Assembly: GCA_905250125.1 (NCBI GenBank) | Contig: CAJNOL010000022.1 | Coordinates: 122,842 to 186,841 of the forward strand | From: Rotaria sordida | Taxonomy: Eukaryota > Rotifera > Eurotatoria > Philodinida > Philodinidae | DNA length: 64,000 bases | Reading direction: 5' to 3' | Part shown: positions 13,301 to 22,616 of the stretch, one piece after another | Layout: every line of letters begins with the position of its first letter | How positions within the stretch are numbered: position 1 is the stretch's first letter | Made by a program: the position numbers and the translations under genes | The notes under the pieces: model-generated | Database searches by the model: none | Seen by the model: the letters and a program-made list of their open reading frames with translations, nothing else | Told to the model about the DNA's origin: nothing

Positions 13301-14153
13301 ACGTCATTTACCTGTTGATATTCGAATTGTTATTCAATGGGATACAGCTGATACATTAATCAAACTTTCAATTAAAGAGCCAACTGGTCAAATATGTGAT
13401 GGTTATAGTTCATATCGAACAGATATTGGTGGATATATAACAAATCTAGGTTTTCAATCTGATCAACCAATTGAATATTTACTTCGTAAAGCTGTTAATG
13501 GAATATATTCAATTAGTTTAACATATATGACTAATGCTCAACATACACTTACAGGTGTTACAACAGTTTTAGTTTATATTTATAAATATTTTGGTTCAAT
13601 AAATGAAGAAAAACAAATTCAAACAGTACGATTAACTAATTTAAATCAAACAATTGATATAGGTCATATTGAATTTGGTGATTCTAATTTAGAAAAACTT
13701 AAAGATGAATTACAAAAAAGTAAAGATGAATGTCATCGTCTTCAAAATCAATTAATTAATAGTAAACAATCAATACAATCTAATATGCAACATATAAATA
13801 TAACATGTGATGGATGTTCTATGTCACCAATAGTTGGTGATAGATATAAATGTATATTTTGTCCAAATGTAGATTTTTGTCAAAATTGTCAATCATCTAC
13901 AAATCATCAACATGATTTAAAACATCCATTAATATGTATTCGTGATTCAAGTTTATATGCATCATCAATTTATCTTCAGAATATAAGCGAACTGATTCAT
14001 TTGAATATTCGATGTGCATCATGTTTTGTATCACCTATCGTTGGTGTACGTTATCAATGCATGACATGTAAAATTAATTTATGTGAAAAATGTGAATTTC
14101 TTGGTTTACATGATATTTTACATGAACGATTAAAAATTATTCGTCCTCAATAA
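10384..14153 (+). CDS. VIT/vWA-domain protein with TPR-like region, DUF2135-like region and two ZZ fingers, 1234 aa
   Basis: Exon 1 is 10384-10630 and exon 2 is 10696-14153; joined, they encode 1234 residues. Domains in order: a VIT domain (about 10-140, including [13 protein letters not shown]); a vWA-like region (about 275-450) with DASLS, which fits the start of a DxSxS metal site; a low-complexity stretch (about 650-760) rich in FG dipeptides, Ser, Thr and Pro; a two-helix TPR-like repeat (about 850-915, [12 protein letters not shown] and [13 protein letters not shown]); a DUF2135-like beta region (about 960-1065, [11 protein letters not shown] and [13 protein letters not shown]); a short coiled coil; then two ZZ zinc fingers (about 1119-1165, [16 protein letters not shown]; and 1187-1234, [16 protein letters not shown]). 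VIT/vWA pairs occur in the inter-alpha-trypsin inhibitor and VWA5A families. No signal peptide is seen, so a cytosolic role is likely. AATAAA overlaps the stop (14153-14158). Substrate unknown. Confidence 0.9.
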
Positions 14154-14158
14154 ATAAA

Positions 14159-16435
14159 CTTACTTTTTTAGTTTTTTTTTATTTAAATTTTCATTGGAAG
14201 TTGTATTAACGACAATTTAATATACTATATATGAATAAAGATAATGTGAAATAAAAATAAATACATTAAGATACACAAGATTGGAAACAATTGTCTATAT
14301 GACGTCAAGATAAGAAATACTTGTTTGTTTGTTTTTTATAAAAGTAATTGTTTTCGAAAATAAGTAAACATGCTTACTGACAACACTTTGCGAATAGTGA
14401 ATAGAACGGTATAAGTAAATATATAAAAGGATATAAATAAATTCTTTTTATCATAACGAGAGCTGCTGTATACATTCCATTTTAAGGTACAGTGATCTAT
14501 TTTAAACACTTGCATACTGTGAAAAACTGTGCTCATAGGTACACATTTTATATTCAATTAGAGCTGTTTTCTCTTCATACTAGATAAAATCCATATTATG
14601 TTGATAGAAATCATCAAAAACTTCTTACTTTAGCCAGAGCAATTTTAATGTAACTTTACAATGCACAAAGTACTATCGGTAATGTAGCTGTTGCAGTCAA
14701 GACGAATGTTTCCATGATATCTATTTTCGCAATTTTGAGATAATTGACAATTAGAATAAAGACGAAGTCTACATCTACTTTCACTACTTTTCTAATTGGA
14801 CTTTGATTGCTCGTAGCTATAACAAAGAGTTGTAGGAATGAATATGTCGCGGGAGTATCTGTCTGGGTAACAATAATCGTTGATTCAGTACCTACTATCT
14901 TATTGTTTAAACTTAATTCTTTGTTCATGTATCAACTTTACATTCAAAATTACACTGAATAACAATAATTTAGTGAGAATAAAATTGATTGATAAGATTT
15001 AGTCAATTAATATGAATGGCTAATGTTTATTAGAATGGAATACATTTGTCTTACCTTTTGAAATAGAATTGTATCGAAAAATAATTTATTTATAATCTCA
15101 GTTTTAGTGAAAAATGAACATGTCAAAACATTTCCTAGACAGAAAACATCAAACACAGCCCCATTTACTCAAAATATACTTTTATCCAATTAATTTTCTC
15201 TTACAGTATGTTGCGTTGTCTGGTAGCGTCAAAATTTGGAAAAAGAACAGGATATGTTTGAAGATAGACTTCTTGGTATGATCTTTTGTATCCACATGAT
15301 TAAATTAAGACTTAAGCGTAGAATCAGTAGTTAAAGACAAATATAGCATTAGAAATTGGCTTCAGACGAACTTTGAGTATTGATTAGATGAGAAGACCGA
15401 ATACCTTCGGCATTGATTCTAAATACAATCTGTTTCATTATCAAACTCTACTTTGCTATGCAGAAAGTATTAAGTGGGAAGTCGAATTTTTAAAAAATAG
15501 TCACTATGCTTTTGATGTGTGTAAGTGCAAAATTCCATTTTAGGTAATCAACAACTTGCTGCGCCCATAACAAAAACAAGCTTCTGAAAAAATGATTTAT
15601 TTCTCATTTGATACTGCAAGGTTGATGAATATCGAAAGTCAATGTTTTACATTGGTGACCACCTATTCTAAGATAGTCTTGTAGTGAATAGATGTCTTTT
15701 CATATTTATCGCATGAATAGTTTTAGATAGAGATTCTGTAAAGTTTTACGAGCATAGAACTTATCAAAGACAATTCACTGTATCTAACATCCATCAAAGT
15801 AAGAATTATAAAAATTGAGAACCTTTGCAAATGTGTTAAATAAAGATTTCAAAAAAACGAAAACATCAAATTCATTAATTCTGGTAAAGAAATCATATTT
15901 TTATTGAATAAAGTCAGGCAAAACAAAGCTTAGACGTTGTTCAGTATTACTTGTTGTGAGTCATTAGATGAAAAGTTTCGAAAGAGTTCTTTCTTCTTTC
16001 TTATTATTAGTGTATATAGAACACTACAAACTATAATGAAAGTTATTAATATCAGAAACTTTAAGAATTATATGAGTTTCACATTGTATGTCTTTGTGGA
16101 TTTGTATAATAAACTGTTTTTTGAAAGAACTAGTTAGTTAATTTATATATCAAACCGGTTGAATCTTTTGCCTGTTGAATTTTGTAATACAACTGATCGA
16201 TTTTTCACTGATTTTTTACCATCTAAGTCAAGAATTTCAATTGATTCTTACTCTGAAGCTGCTACTCCTTCTGGTGTACTGTCTCTCAGAGAAAAATCAT
16301 TCCATTAAACCGATCAATAGCAGGTGTATTTCTCATTATCGACTTTTATAGACAAAATCGTGATGTGATTGTGACATGAGAGTTAGTCTTCTTTTTACTG
16401 GTATCTCACAGCTGCAATCTCGCTCATGCAATATA
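14159..16435. other. Intergenic, no convincing gene
   Basis: AT-rich sequence after the VIT/vWA gene. Short open frames occur on both strands (for example 14656-14928 minus and 15937-16137 plus), but they show no recognisable domain, no splice structure and no coding bias. From about 16330 the sequence resembles the end of the tandem unit described at 16982-18075. Confidence 0.5.
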
Positions 16436-16981
16436 CATCCCTGAGCAAAAGTCTTCTCTCTCCCATTGTTCGTTTTTCGTATAGAATTTCTTTCGTCTCA
16501 AGTGAAAGTTAGTTACAAGGATGGCTTAAGTACTTTATTGTAGTGTAGAATAGATGTCATTTTGTTTCAATGAAGAATATAACGTCTTCCAATATGATTG
16601 AGCAACACTACAAATGAGTTGGTTGACAAAATGTTTTACGACTAGGTTATCTCTTCTTTTTTTGTATCTGCTAACTGTTTTACTGGTTCAAATCATTGAA
16701 TTAATCACTACAAATATAGATAAAATAAAACTAGTAAAACATTCATAAAATATTTAAAAAAAAAGAGATAAGTCAGTGAAGAAGTATTCTATTAATTAAT
16801 TCATTTGTAGTGTTGACCAATAGTATTGAATGACGTACATTCTTCATGAAAGTAGGTCGTAATCAATCATAAGTTACAGTAAAATAGTATTTAAGTCATT
16901 CTTGTAACCAACATTCACTGGAGATCTATGAGTTTGACACGAAAAAAATGAGGAATGGGGAAAGACTTTTACCCAGGGATG
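16436..16981. mobile_element. Palindromic TA-flanked MITE inserted in a tandem repeat, family D (546 bp)
   Basis: The ends are inverted repeats: CATCCCTGAGCAAAAGTCTT at the left and CATCCCTGGGTAAAAGTCTT inverted at the right. Both are flanked by TA (16434-16435, 16982-16983). Inner pairs include GTTACAAGGATGGCTTAAGTA against its inverse near 16890, and CAACACTACAAATGA against its inverse near 16806. The element splits the junction between a partial upstream unit and the first full unit of the 16982-18075 duplication. No transposase is present. Confidence 0.8.
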
Positions 16982-18075
16982 TAAATGAATGTGGTTGGTC
17001 TCATGATGAATTTTGTTCTGAATGATATAGTACGGAGAAAACAGATGGTTTAGATAGCGTATATATCTTTTTTCTTAAAGAAATTACCATTGAATATTGT
17101 TCAAAGAGATGGATTCTTTTTTCATTCTTCTCTATTCTTAAAACAACTTAAATCTTAATCGTACAGAAGAGAAAAAAGTATGAGAAAAAAAGTTTCTTCT
17201 GTACAAAAAAAAAAACGTTTGATTCATTTTTGTTTTTAACGACATCATGTACAGATATTAGCTAGGCGTGTATTTGAAATAGGAGAACAAATCTTTTTGT
17301 TTCTTTATTCAGTATACTTTCTTTCAACATTTATATTCGCTGTTTCAAATATTTGTCCAAATTGTAATTTGATGAAGCTGATGACAGAAATTTATATTCG
17401 ATATAAGTTGACTGAGGATGTTAGGATGTGATGGCAACTACAGTAATGTTATCGACATAACTCGAGTGTCGATGAGAATGATGACAACAATCTTAGTGGC
17501 ACTCACAATCTCATTCATGTAATCTAGATGGGTTCGATCGGTCTTATGATGAATCTTCTTCTGAATGATGCAATATAGAGAAAACAGATGATTTAGATGA
17601 CGAATATGTCTTTTTTTTTTCTTAAAGAAACTACAATTGTTTATCGTTTGAAGAGAGAGAATTTTTTTTCATTCTTTTCTATTCTTATGACAATTGAGAT
17701 CTTAATTATACAGAAGTGAAAAAGCTATGAATGAAAACATCTCTTGTTCTGCACAGAAAAAAACTACGTTCGATTCATTTTTGTTTTTAACGACGACGTA
17801 TACACATATCAACCAGGTTCGTATTTGAAAATGAATAACACAACTTTTTCTATATTCTATATGCTTTCTTTCAATATAAATATTCTTTCTGCCCAATATT
17901 TGTTTGAAATCGCAATTTGATCGCATTCATAACAGGTAAATTTAATACCAGTATAGATTGATTACAGATGTTGGGCTGCGATGACGACCAGAGTGGCATT
18001 GTAAACGTGAATAAGATGTAGGTGAGGATGATAATAACACTTTTAGTGAAACTCATATTCTCATACTCGCGCTTC
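16982..18075. repeat. Diverged tandem duplication, two units of about 540 bp
   Basis: Unit 1 (16982-17518) and unit 2 (17519-about 18075) align along their length. Shared blocks include GAGAAAACAGATG, CATTCATTTTTGTTTTTAACGA and ACTTTCTTTCAA. The sequence just left of the MITE (about 16330-16435) resembles the last about 100 bp of a unit, so a third partial copy existed before the MITE inserted. On the minus strand the right end of each unit gives a related hydrophobic reading (unit 2: MSFTKSVIIILTYILF, then SSSQPN). Unit 1 has an in-frame stop at the equivalent place, so if this was coding it is decayed. Confidence 0.7.
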
Positions 18076-18101
18076 ATATTTCCAATGTAGCAGTCACACA
18101 A
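17871..18101 (-). pseudogene. Possible decayed secreted-protein exon in tandem unit 2
   Basis: The minus-strand reading MSFTKSVIIILTYILF followed by a small-residue stretch looks like a signal peptide, then NICNQSILVLNLPVMN. The equivalent part of unit 1 reads similarly (SATKIVVIILIDTRVM) but carries a TAG stop. No complete protein can be built, and I do not recognise a family. Weak support; chance similarity of duplicated noncoding DNA is also possible. Confidence 0.2.
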
Positions 18102-18497
18102 GTGACTCTCTCACTTAAGATAAGGCTATCGATCACTTTTGTGGATAGTATACGTAACTATTTGAGCGTATCCCGATCGTGATACCTGTAACATTTCGAA
18201 AGCCTTCAGTACCGTACTGCTAACTTCTTATGCCTAACGTAGTATTAATACTGTGTTCTTTTTAAAGACTGCTTGCAGTTGACATTTTTGTCTTTTGTGA
18301 GGTCGTCACACTCTCATACATGTAGCTTTTGAAGAATTAACATAGAGTCGAAACTATAGTTCTTTTCAAAGCTAATGAGGAATTCTATTTGTCAGAGCTT
18401 GAACCAGCCTAGATATTTGACGACCTGTGCTAGTAGAAGATTGAGTAGATGAGATTAACCGTTATGAAATCTGCACTGGTACTGATCCCATCCTAGG

Positions 18498-18771
18498 AGG
18501 ATCATTCCGGCCGTCGGAAACGGCATCTTATCCGACTTGAAACGACTATAAAACGACGAATTGCTGCATTAATTTTAGCCTTATTTCGCCGTAGTCCGTC
18601 AAACCGTATTACAAGCCGTTTCCATTGCTAGACAACGACTTCATATTTTCCCAGTTTTGCTTCCGTAATCTGGTCTGACTGATTATGGCGCCGTTTATCG
18701 ACTTTTTATATCGTTAATCGCCATTTTATAGCCGTTTCAGATCGTTTATGACGCCGTTTTATTGGATCTGG
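18498..18771. mobile_element. GC-richer inverted-repeat element with CCGTTTT-like motifs
   Basis: A block much richer in C, G and CpG than its surroundings. The left side (GACTTGAAACGACTATAAAACGACGA) partly matches the inverse of the right side (GATCTGAAACGGCTATAAAA type), and GGATC occurs near both ends. This looks like a short non-autonomous DNA transposon, but the exact ends and target duplication are not clear. Confidence 0.45.
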
Positions 18772-19410
18772 AATCTCTGACGAAATCAGCTTCATAAGAC
18801 AATTGCACAGTTAATACTTACTCATGGTTCGGTTCTACATTTTTTTTAGAATTATTGATGACAATAAAGAAATTGAATAAAAAACCAGTAAAAATGATCA
18901 TGTAATTACAATATGCATGACGCGTTATAACAATAATAGCAACAGATATTTTTAATAAGTTTAAATAATAAAAGGAAGAAAGCAAAAGAAGTAGATCATC
19001 AGAAAACTTAAGCCCCTATCCGTATCTTCTCATTTGCGAACATAAAATTAAAATTCAAAAAATATTAAACTGAATTTTAATGTTTTAAATTTCAATTATT
19101 AAAATAGACAACAATCTTAAATCTCAAATTTTTGTTGTTTAAATTATTAAAAATTTACTTTTATCAGTTTTTTAGTAAACTTATTTCATGATGTAAATTG
19201 TTTTTAAAAACTAACCGAAAATTTCAAAGTTTCATTTTTCCAAATTTTAAAAATATATATCTGATAATACTTTTAATAAAACATATCTTCAAATTTTACT
19301 TTTAATTAACTGTAATTTATAGAGTTCACTCAACATAATTGTTACTACAAATGTTATGAATTTTTTTTTGAACTTGAACACACCGTCTAAGTGTCATTAT
19401 AACATGGAAT

Positions 19411-19798
19411 CAGATGTGGACAGCTCCGGTCTTTCCTCGCTCCAGCTGAGCTCTAGCTCCAAACATTTTATAGCCGCTCCGCTCCGGCTTCACTCCAACC
19501 AGAGTATCTTCCGCTCTAGCTGAGCTCCAGCTCCGCTCCAACAGAAATAAAAAGTCATTATTTCATTAGAAAACTTTGTTTTTTTTTGTCTCCTTCGCAG
19601 ATCACTTTTTGTATTCATTAATAACACTCGCTTTCCGTAGTAATACATGCAAATGGAAGAGGAAAAAGCACAGCTCTTAATATTTGTCTGACATTTTCTC
19701 GCACCAGCTCAGCTCCAGACATCCACTCAGTCGCTCCATTCTGACTCCGCTCCAGCTCCGTGGAGCGGCCGCTCCGGAGTCGGAGCTGCCCATCTCTG
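19411..19798. mobile_element. hAT-type MITE with 8-bp target duplication CATGGAAT (388 bp)
   Basis: Terminal inverted repeats read CAGATGTGGACAGCTCCGG at the left and, inverted, CAGAGATGGGCAGCTCCGA at the right. An exact 8-bp direct repeat CATGGAAT flanks it (19403-19410 and 19799-19806). The interior is built of repeated AGCTCCGCTCC-like words and is GC-rich against its surroundings. CAGAGATG-type ends with 8-bp duplications are characteristic of the hAT superfamily. No transposase is present. Confidence 0.9.
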
Positions 19799-20203
19799 CA
19801 TGGAATCAAACATTGAATGTACACAATCTAGTCGAGGTACAACAGTATTTATATACAAAAATCAAAAATACAGATAACGATGTTCAAAAAAGGCGCCTTT
19901 CAAATATAGGTGTTGGTGAGCGTCTTCTCTTCATACACATACACCCAAGCACTCAGAAATGAGAAATTAACATGTTACAAAGATCACCTTTTTCTTTTCA
20001 ACGTATTTTAACTTTCAACGAATGTCCGAATTTTCGCATTTTAACAGTGGATATAATTTTGAGTTTAACAGCGTTATGATGGGTGAAAACACAAACGTTT
20101 AAATATGTTCATGAAATAACTGTATTAAAACAAAAAAATTCGGACATTCTTCATACATTTCAACGTATTTCAAAATTGAACTCATTAAAACTCCTAAGGG
20201 TAC

Positions 20204-21202
20204 TAGCGGATAAGATCGAAAATCTGCTACCACTTAGATTACAATTTCCATCGGCCAGAAAGATAGAGCATAAAATTCTGCACATTTCTGCAGAGGTGCA
20301 GAATCTGCCGTAAAGATGAAAAATTTTTCCGACCAGTACAAACTTTCTGAAAAACTTTCTCAGCTCAGAAAATGAGAAATCCTTATTTATTTGAGCATAT
20401 TTATACATAGCAAACAGATGTCCAAAGCGAACTACTTCACTAAAAATATATCCCTTGTTCTCTGCTTGAAAACATTTTAACAATTGTATATCGAATGAAT
20501 GTTGTGATCTGGAAAACACGACTGAGATTGAGAGAAAAAAGCGATAGGCACAGGATAGAAAAAGAAAGATGAGTAGAGCGAACGAGACACAAAGAAACGA
20601 AAGAAATCAAAGAAGTAAGAGGGTCATTACAAATGAATAGTCAATGGAAGGGCAAGGCAAATCATTGTGATTTTTCCCTGCAGGAAAAATCGTCTTTCGA
20701 AAAATTTTCCGATACTTGACAATTTCCCAAAAATTTCTCCAGACGCAAAAAATTTCCTCAACCGCGCGGTGGCGCACACGTGTAGATTCTGCATCTCTGC
20801 ATTTCTGTATTTTTTTTTTGTTGAGCGCAAACAGAATTTTTGAGCATTAAATACTCTTAGAATATCTATAGGCCCTGAGTATTTTGAATAAGAACTTCAG
20901 AAACTATAACTTTTTTTTCTATACTTAATATGAAAACTAGAATATGGATGGTGGTGACGCTAACACTTCACACCCGTATCTTAGTTTTCATATTAGGTAT
21001 TGAAAAGAAAAATTTGTAGTTTCCGAAGTTCTTATTCAAAACACTCAGGGCCTATAGATATTCCAAGAGTATTTAATCCTCAAAAATTCTATTTTACACT
21101 CAACAAAAAAAAATACAGAAATGTATAGAATTTCATGCTCCATCTTTCTAACCTATTAAAATTGTAACCTAAGTGGTGGCAGATTTACGATCTTATCCGC
21201 TG
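20204..21202. mobile_element. Long palindromic element interrupted by a nested hAT MITE
   Basis: The left end (AGCGGATAAGATCGAAAATC) pairs with the inverse of the right end (AGCGGATAAGATCGTAAATC). Next come TTGAGCATTAAATACTCTTAG and TCTATAGGCCCTGAGT blocks on both sides of a loop near 20937-20990. The left arm is cut at 20290 and resumes at about 20800; the missing match is filled by the nested element at 20291-20799. Removing that insert restores the arm. No coding capacity seen. Confidence 0.8.
20291..20799. mobile_element. Nested hAT-type MITE with 8-bp target duplication CATTTCTG (509 bp)
   Basis: Ends are CAGAGGTGCAGAATCT and, inverted, CAGAGATGCAGAATCT. An exact CATTTCTG direct repeat flanks it (20283-20290 and 20800-20807). 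It lies inside the left arm of the palindrome 20204-21202, so it is the younger insertion. The interior has several AAAAATTTTTCC-like words in both orientations and no transposase. Confidence 0.85.
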
Positions 21203-21360
21203 ATGTTCTTTCAGAAATTTTCGATTACTCACATAGCGTTTAGAACAAGTCTTATAGGACTCTATATGCACGACTGGTGGCAGATTATCTTTATTTTACT
21301 TTGAAAAATAAAATTAAGTTAAATACTTTCATTTTTTTTCATCTAGTTTATTGTGACATG

Positions 21361-21578
21361 CAGGGGCCGCGCGAAAGGTCTAAGATTGGGGGGGTGTAGC
21401 AGGTTTTGAAAGGATGTAAAAATTTTTGGGGGGGTGTAAAAGGGTATTTAGAGCAAAATTTCTTAAAAAAAACACAAAATTTGTTTCAAATCTGCTCCCG
21501 TCGCTAAAAAAAAAACAAAAATTTTCAATTATTGGGGGGGTGTACACCCCCCCACACCCCCCGCTCGCGCGGCTCCTG
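21361..21578. mobile_element. Short hAT-type MITE with 8-bp target duplication GTGACATG (218 bp)
   Basis: Ends are CAGGGGCCGCGCGA and, inverted, CAGGAGCCGCGCGA. An exact GTGACATG direct repeat flanks it (21353-21360 and 21579-21586). The interior has three GGGGGGGTGTA words, giving strong G-richness on one strand. It is the third hAT-like insertion within 2.2 kb. Confidence 0.9.
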
Positions 21579-21704
21579 GTGACATGAACAAGGTTTACAA
21601 GTTATAAAAAAAGAGAAAGAACAGAAAGGAGAATAAATAAATAAACGAGAAAAATGAGAGGAGATGTAAAAAGAGGTACGTAAAAGGATCATGATATACA
21701 TATA

Positions 21705-22616
21705 CTTAGGTCTAACCAAAAGTTCTAAGAACATTAAATAGTAATATAAAGAAAATGAGATATTTTCAATTTTAATTTATCAAATGTTGAGGATAGTTGC
21801 CATGATTATTTATATCAAGCTCAACCCTTACTAACAATTTATTAAAAGTTTTTTTGACCTCCTTTTCTAAAAAGATTTTAACTACCTTGGAAACCACATG
21901 AGTTAATTTTATTTCATTTGTTTTAAAAATTTAATGGAATTTTGTTCGATCATGTCAGTTGCATTCTAGCATTACTAGTGATGTGATATCAGTTTATTTT
22001 AGATAGGTTAGTCATAAATCATCTAATGCTAACTGGCTTACTGAAGATGAATTGTCAAAGAGTGGTGTTCATGAAGTCAGATTTTAACCAAAACTTTGTT
22101 TAGTATATTTTTTAAATCAAATAATCCTGAGTGTAGATAAAGGCAAGACTGTGGATCACAGTTATTATATTGAAAATTGCTCGAAGCCTTTTGTTAATGT
22201 AATATGGAAAAAAATGGACATTAGATTCAAAATGTATAAAATTGCTTGAGGATAATCGTTGACTTCATACTCATCCAATATTATTAATTCTATGACACAA
22301 GAAGGCATCAATATAATGTCATACGCAACATATTCGCCAGACCTGATACCATATAATTTTTGGCTAACTAATTCTATCGAATGTAGTTTAAGTGATTAAA
22401 TAAATGAAACATGATTAGCTCATGGGGTTTCCAAGGTAGCTAAAATCTTTTTAGAAAAAGAGTCCAAAAAAAATTTTAATAAATTGTTAGTAAGGATTGA
22501 GCTTGATATAAATAATCATGGCAACTATCCTCAACATTTGATAAAATAAAATTGAAAATATCTCATTATTTTTCCATTACTATTTAATGTTCTTAGAACT
22601 TTTGATCAGATCTACG
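21705..22616 (+). mobile_element. Decayed mariner element with long inverted repeats (912 bp)
   Basis: Inverted termini of about 190 bp start CTTAGGTCTAACCAAAAG at the left and CGTAGATCTGATCAAAAG inverted at the right, each flanked by TA (21703-21704, 22617-22618). Between them lies a broken mariner transposase reading (see 22131-22399). The element is shorter than a typical 1.3-kb mariner and is internally deleted. Confidence 0.85.
22131..22399 (+). pseudogene. Mariner transposase remnant
   Basis: Fragments in different frames match the mariner catalytic region: KGKTVDHSYYIENC with SKPFVNVIWKKM, then EDNR where the family has HDNA, then LHTHP, and after a frame change YSPDLIPYNFWL where the family has YSPDLAP.DFWLF. 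The second and third catalytic Asp positions are recognisable, but stops and frameshifts interrupt the reading. Non-functional. Confidence 0.8.

Noticed and set aside
14656..14928. Open frame of 90 codons on the minus strand
   Set aside because: No recognisable domain or coding signal; isolated in AT-rich DNA.
19618..19962. Open frames crossing the hAT element at 19411-19798
   Set aside because: Explained by the GC-rich AGCTCC repeats of the MITE; no protein similarity.
20083..20830. Open frames on both strands in the palindrome/hAT nest
   Set aside because: Inverted repeat sequence, read in both directions; no recognisable product.
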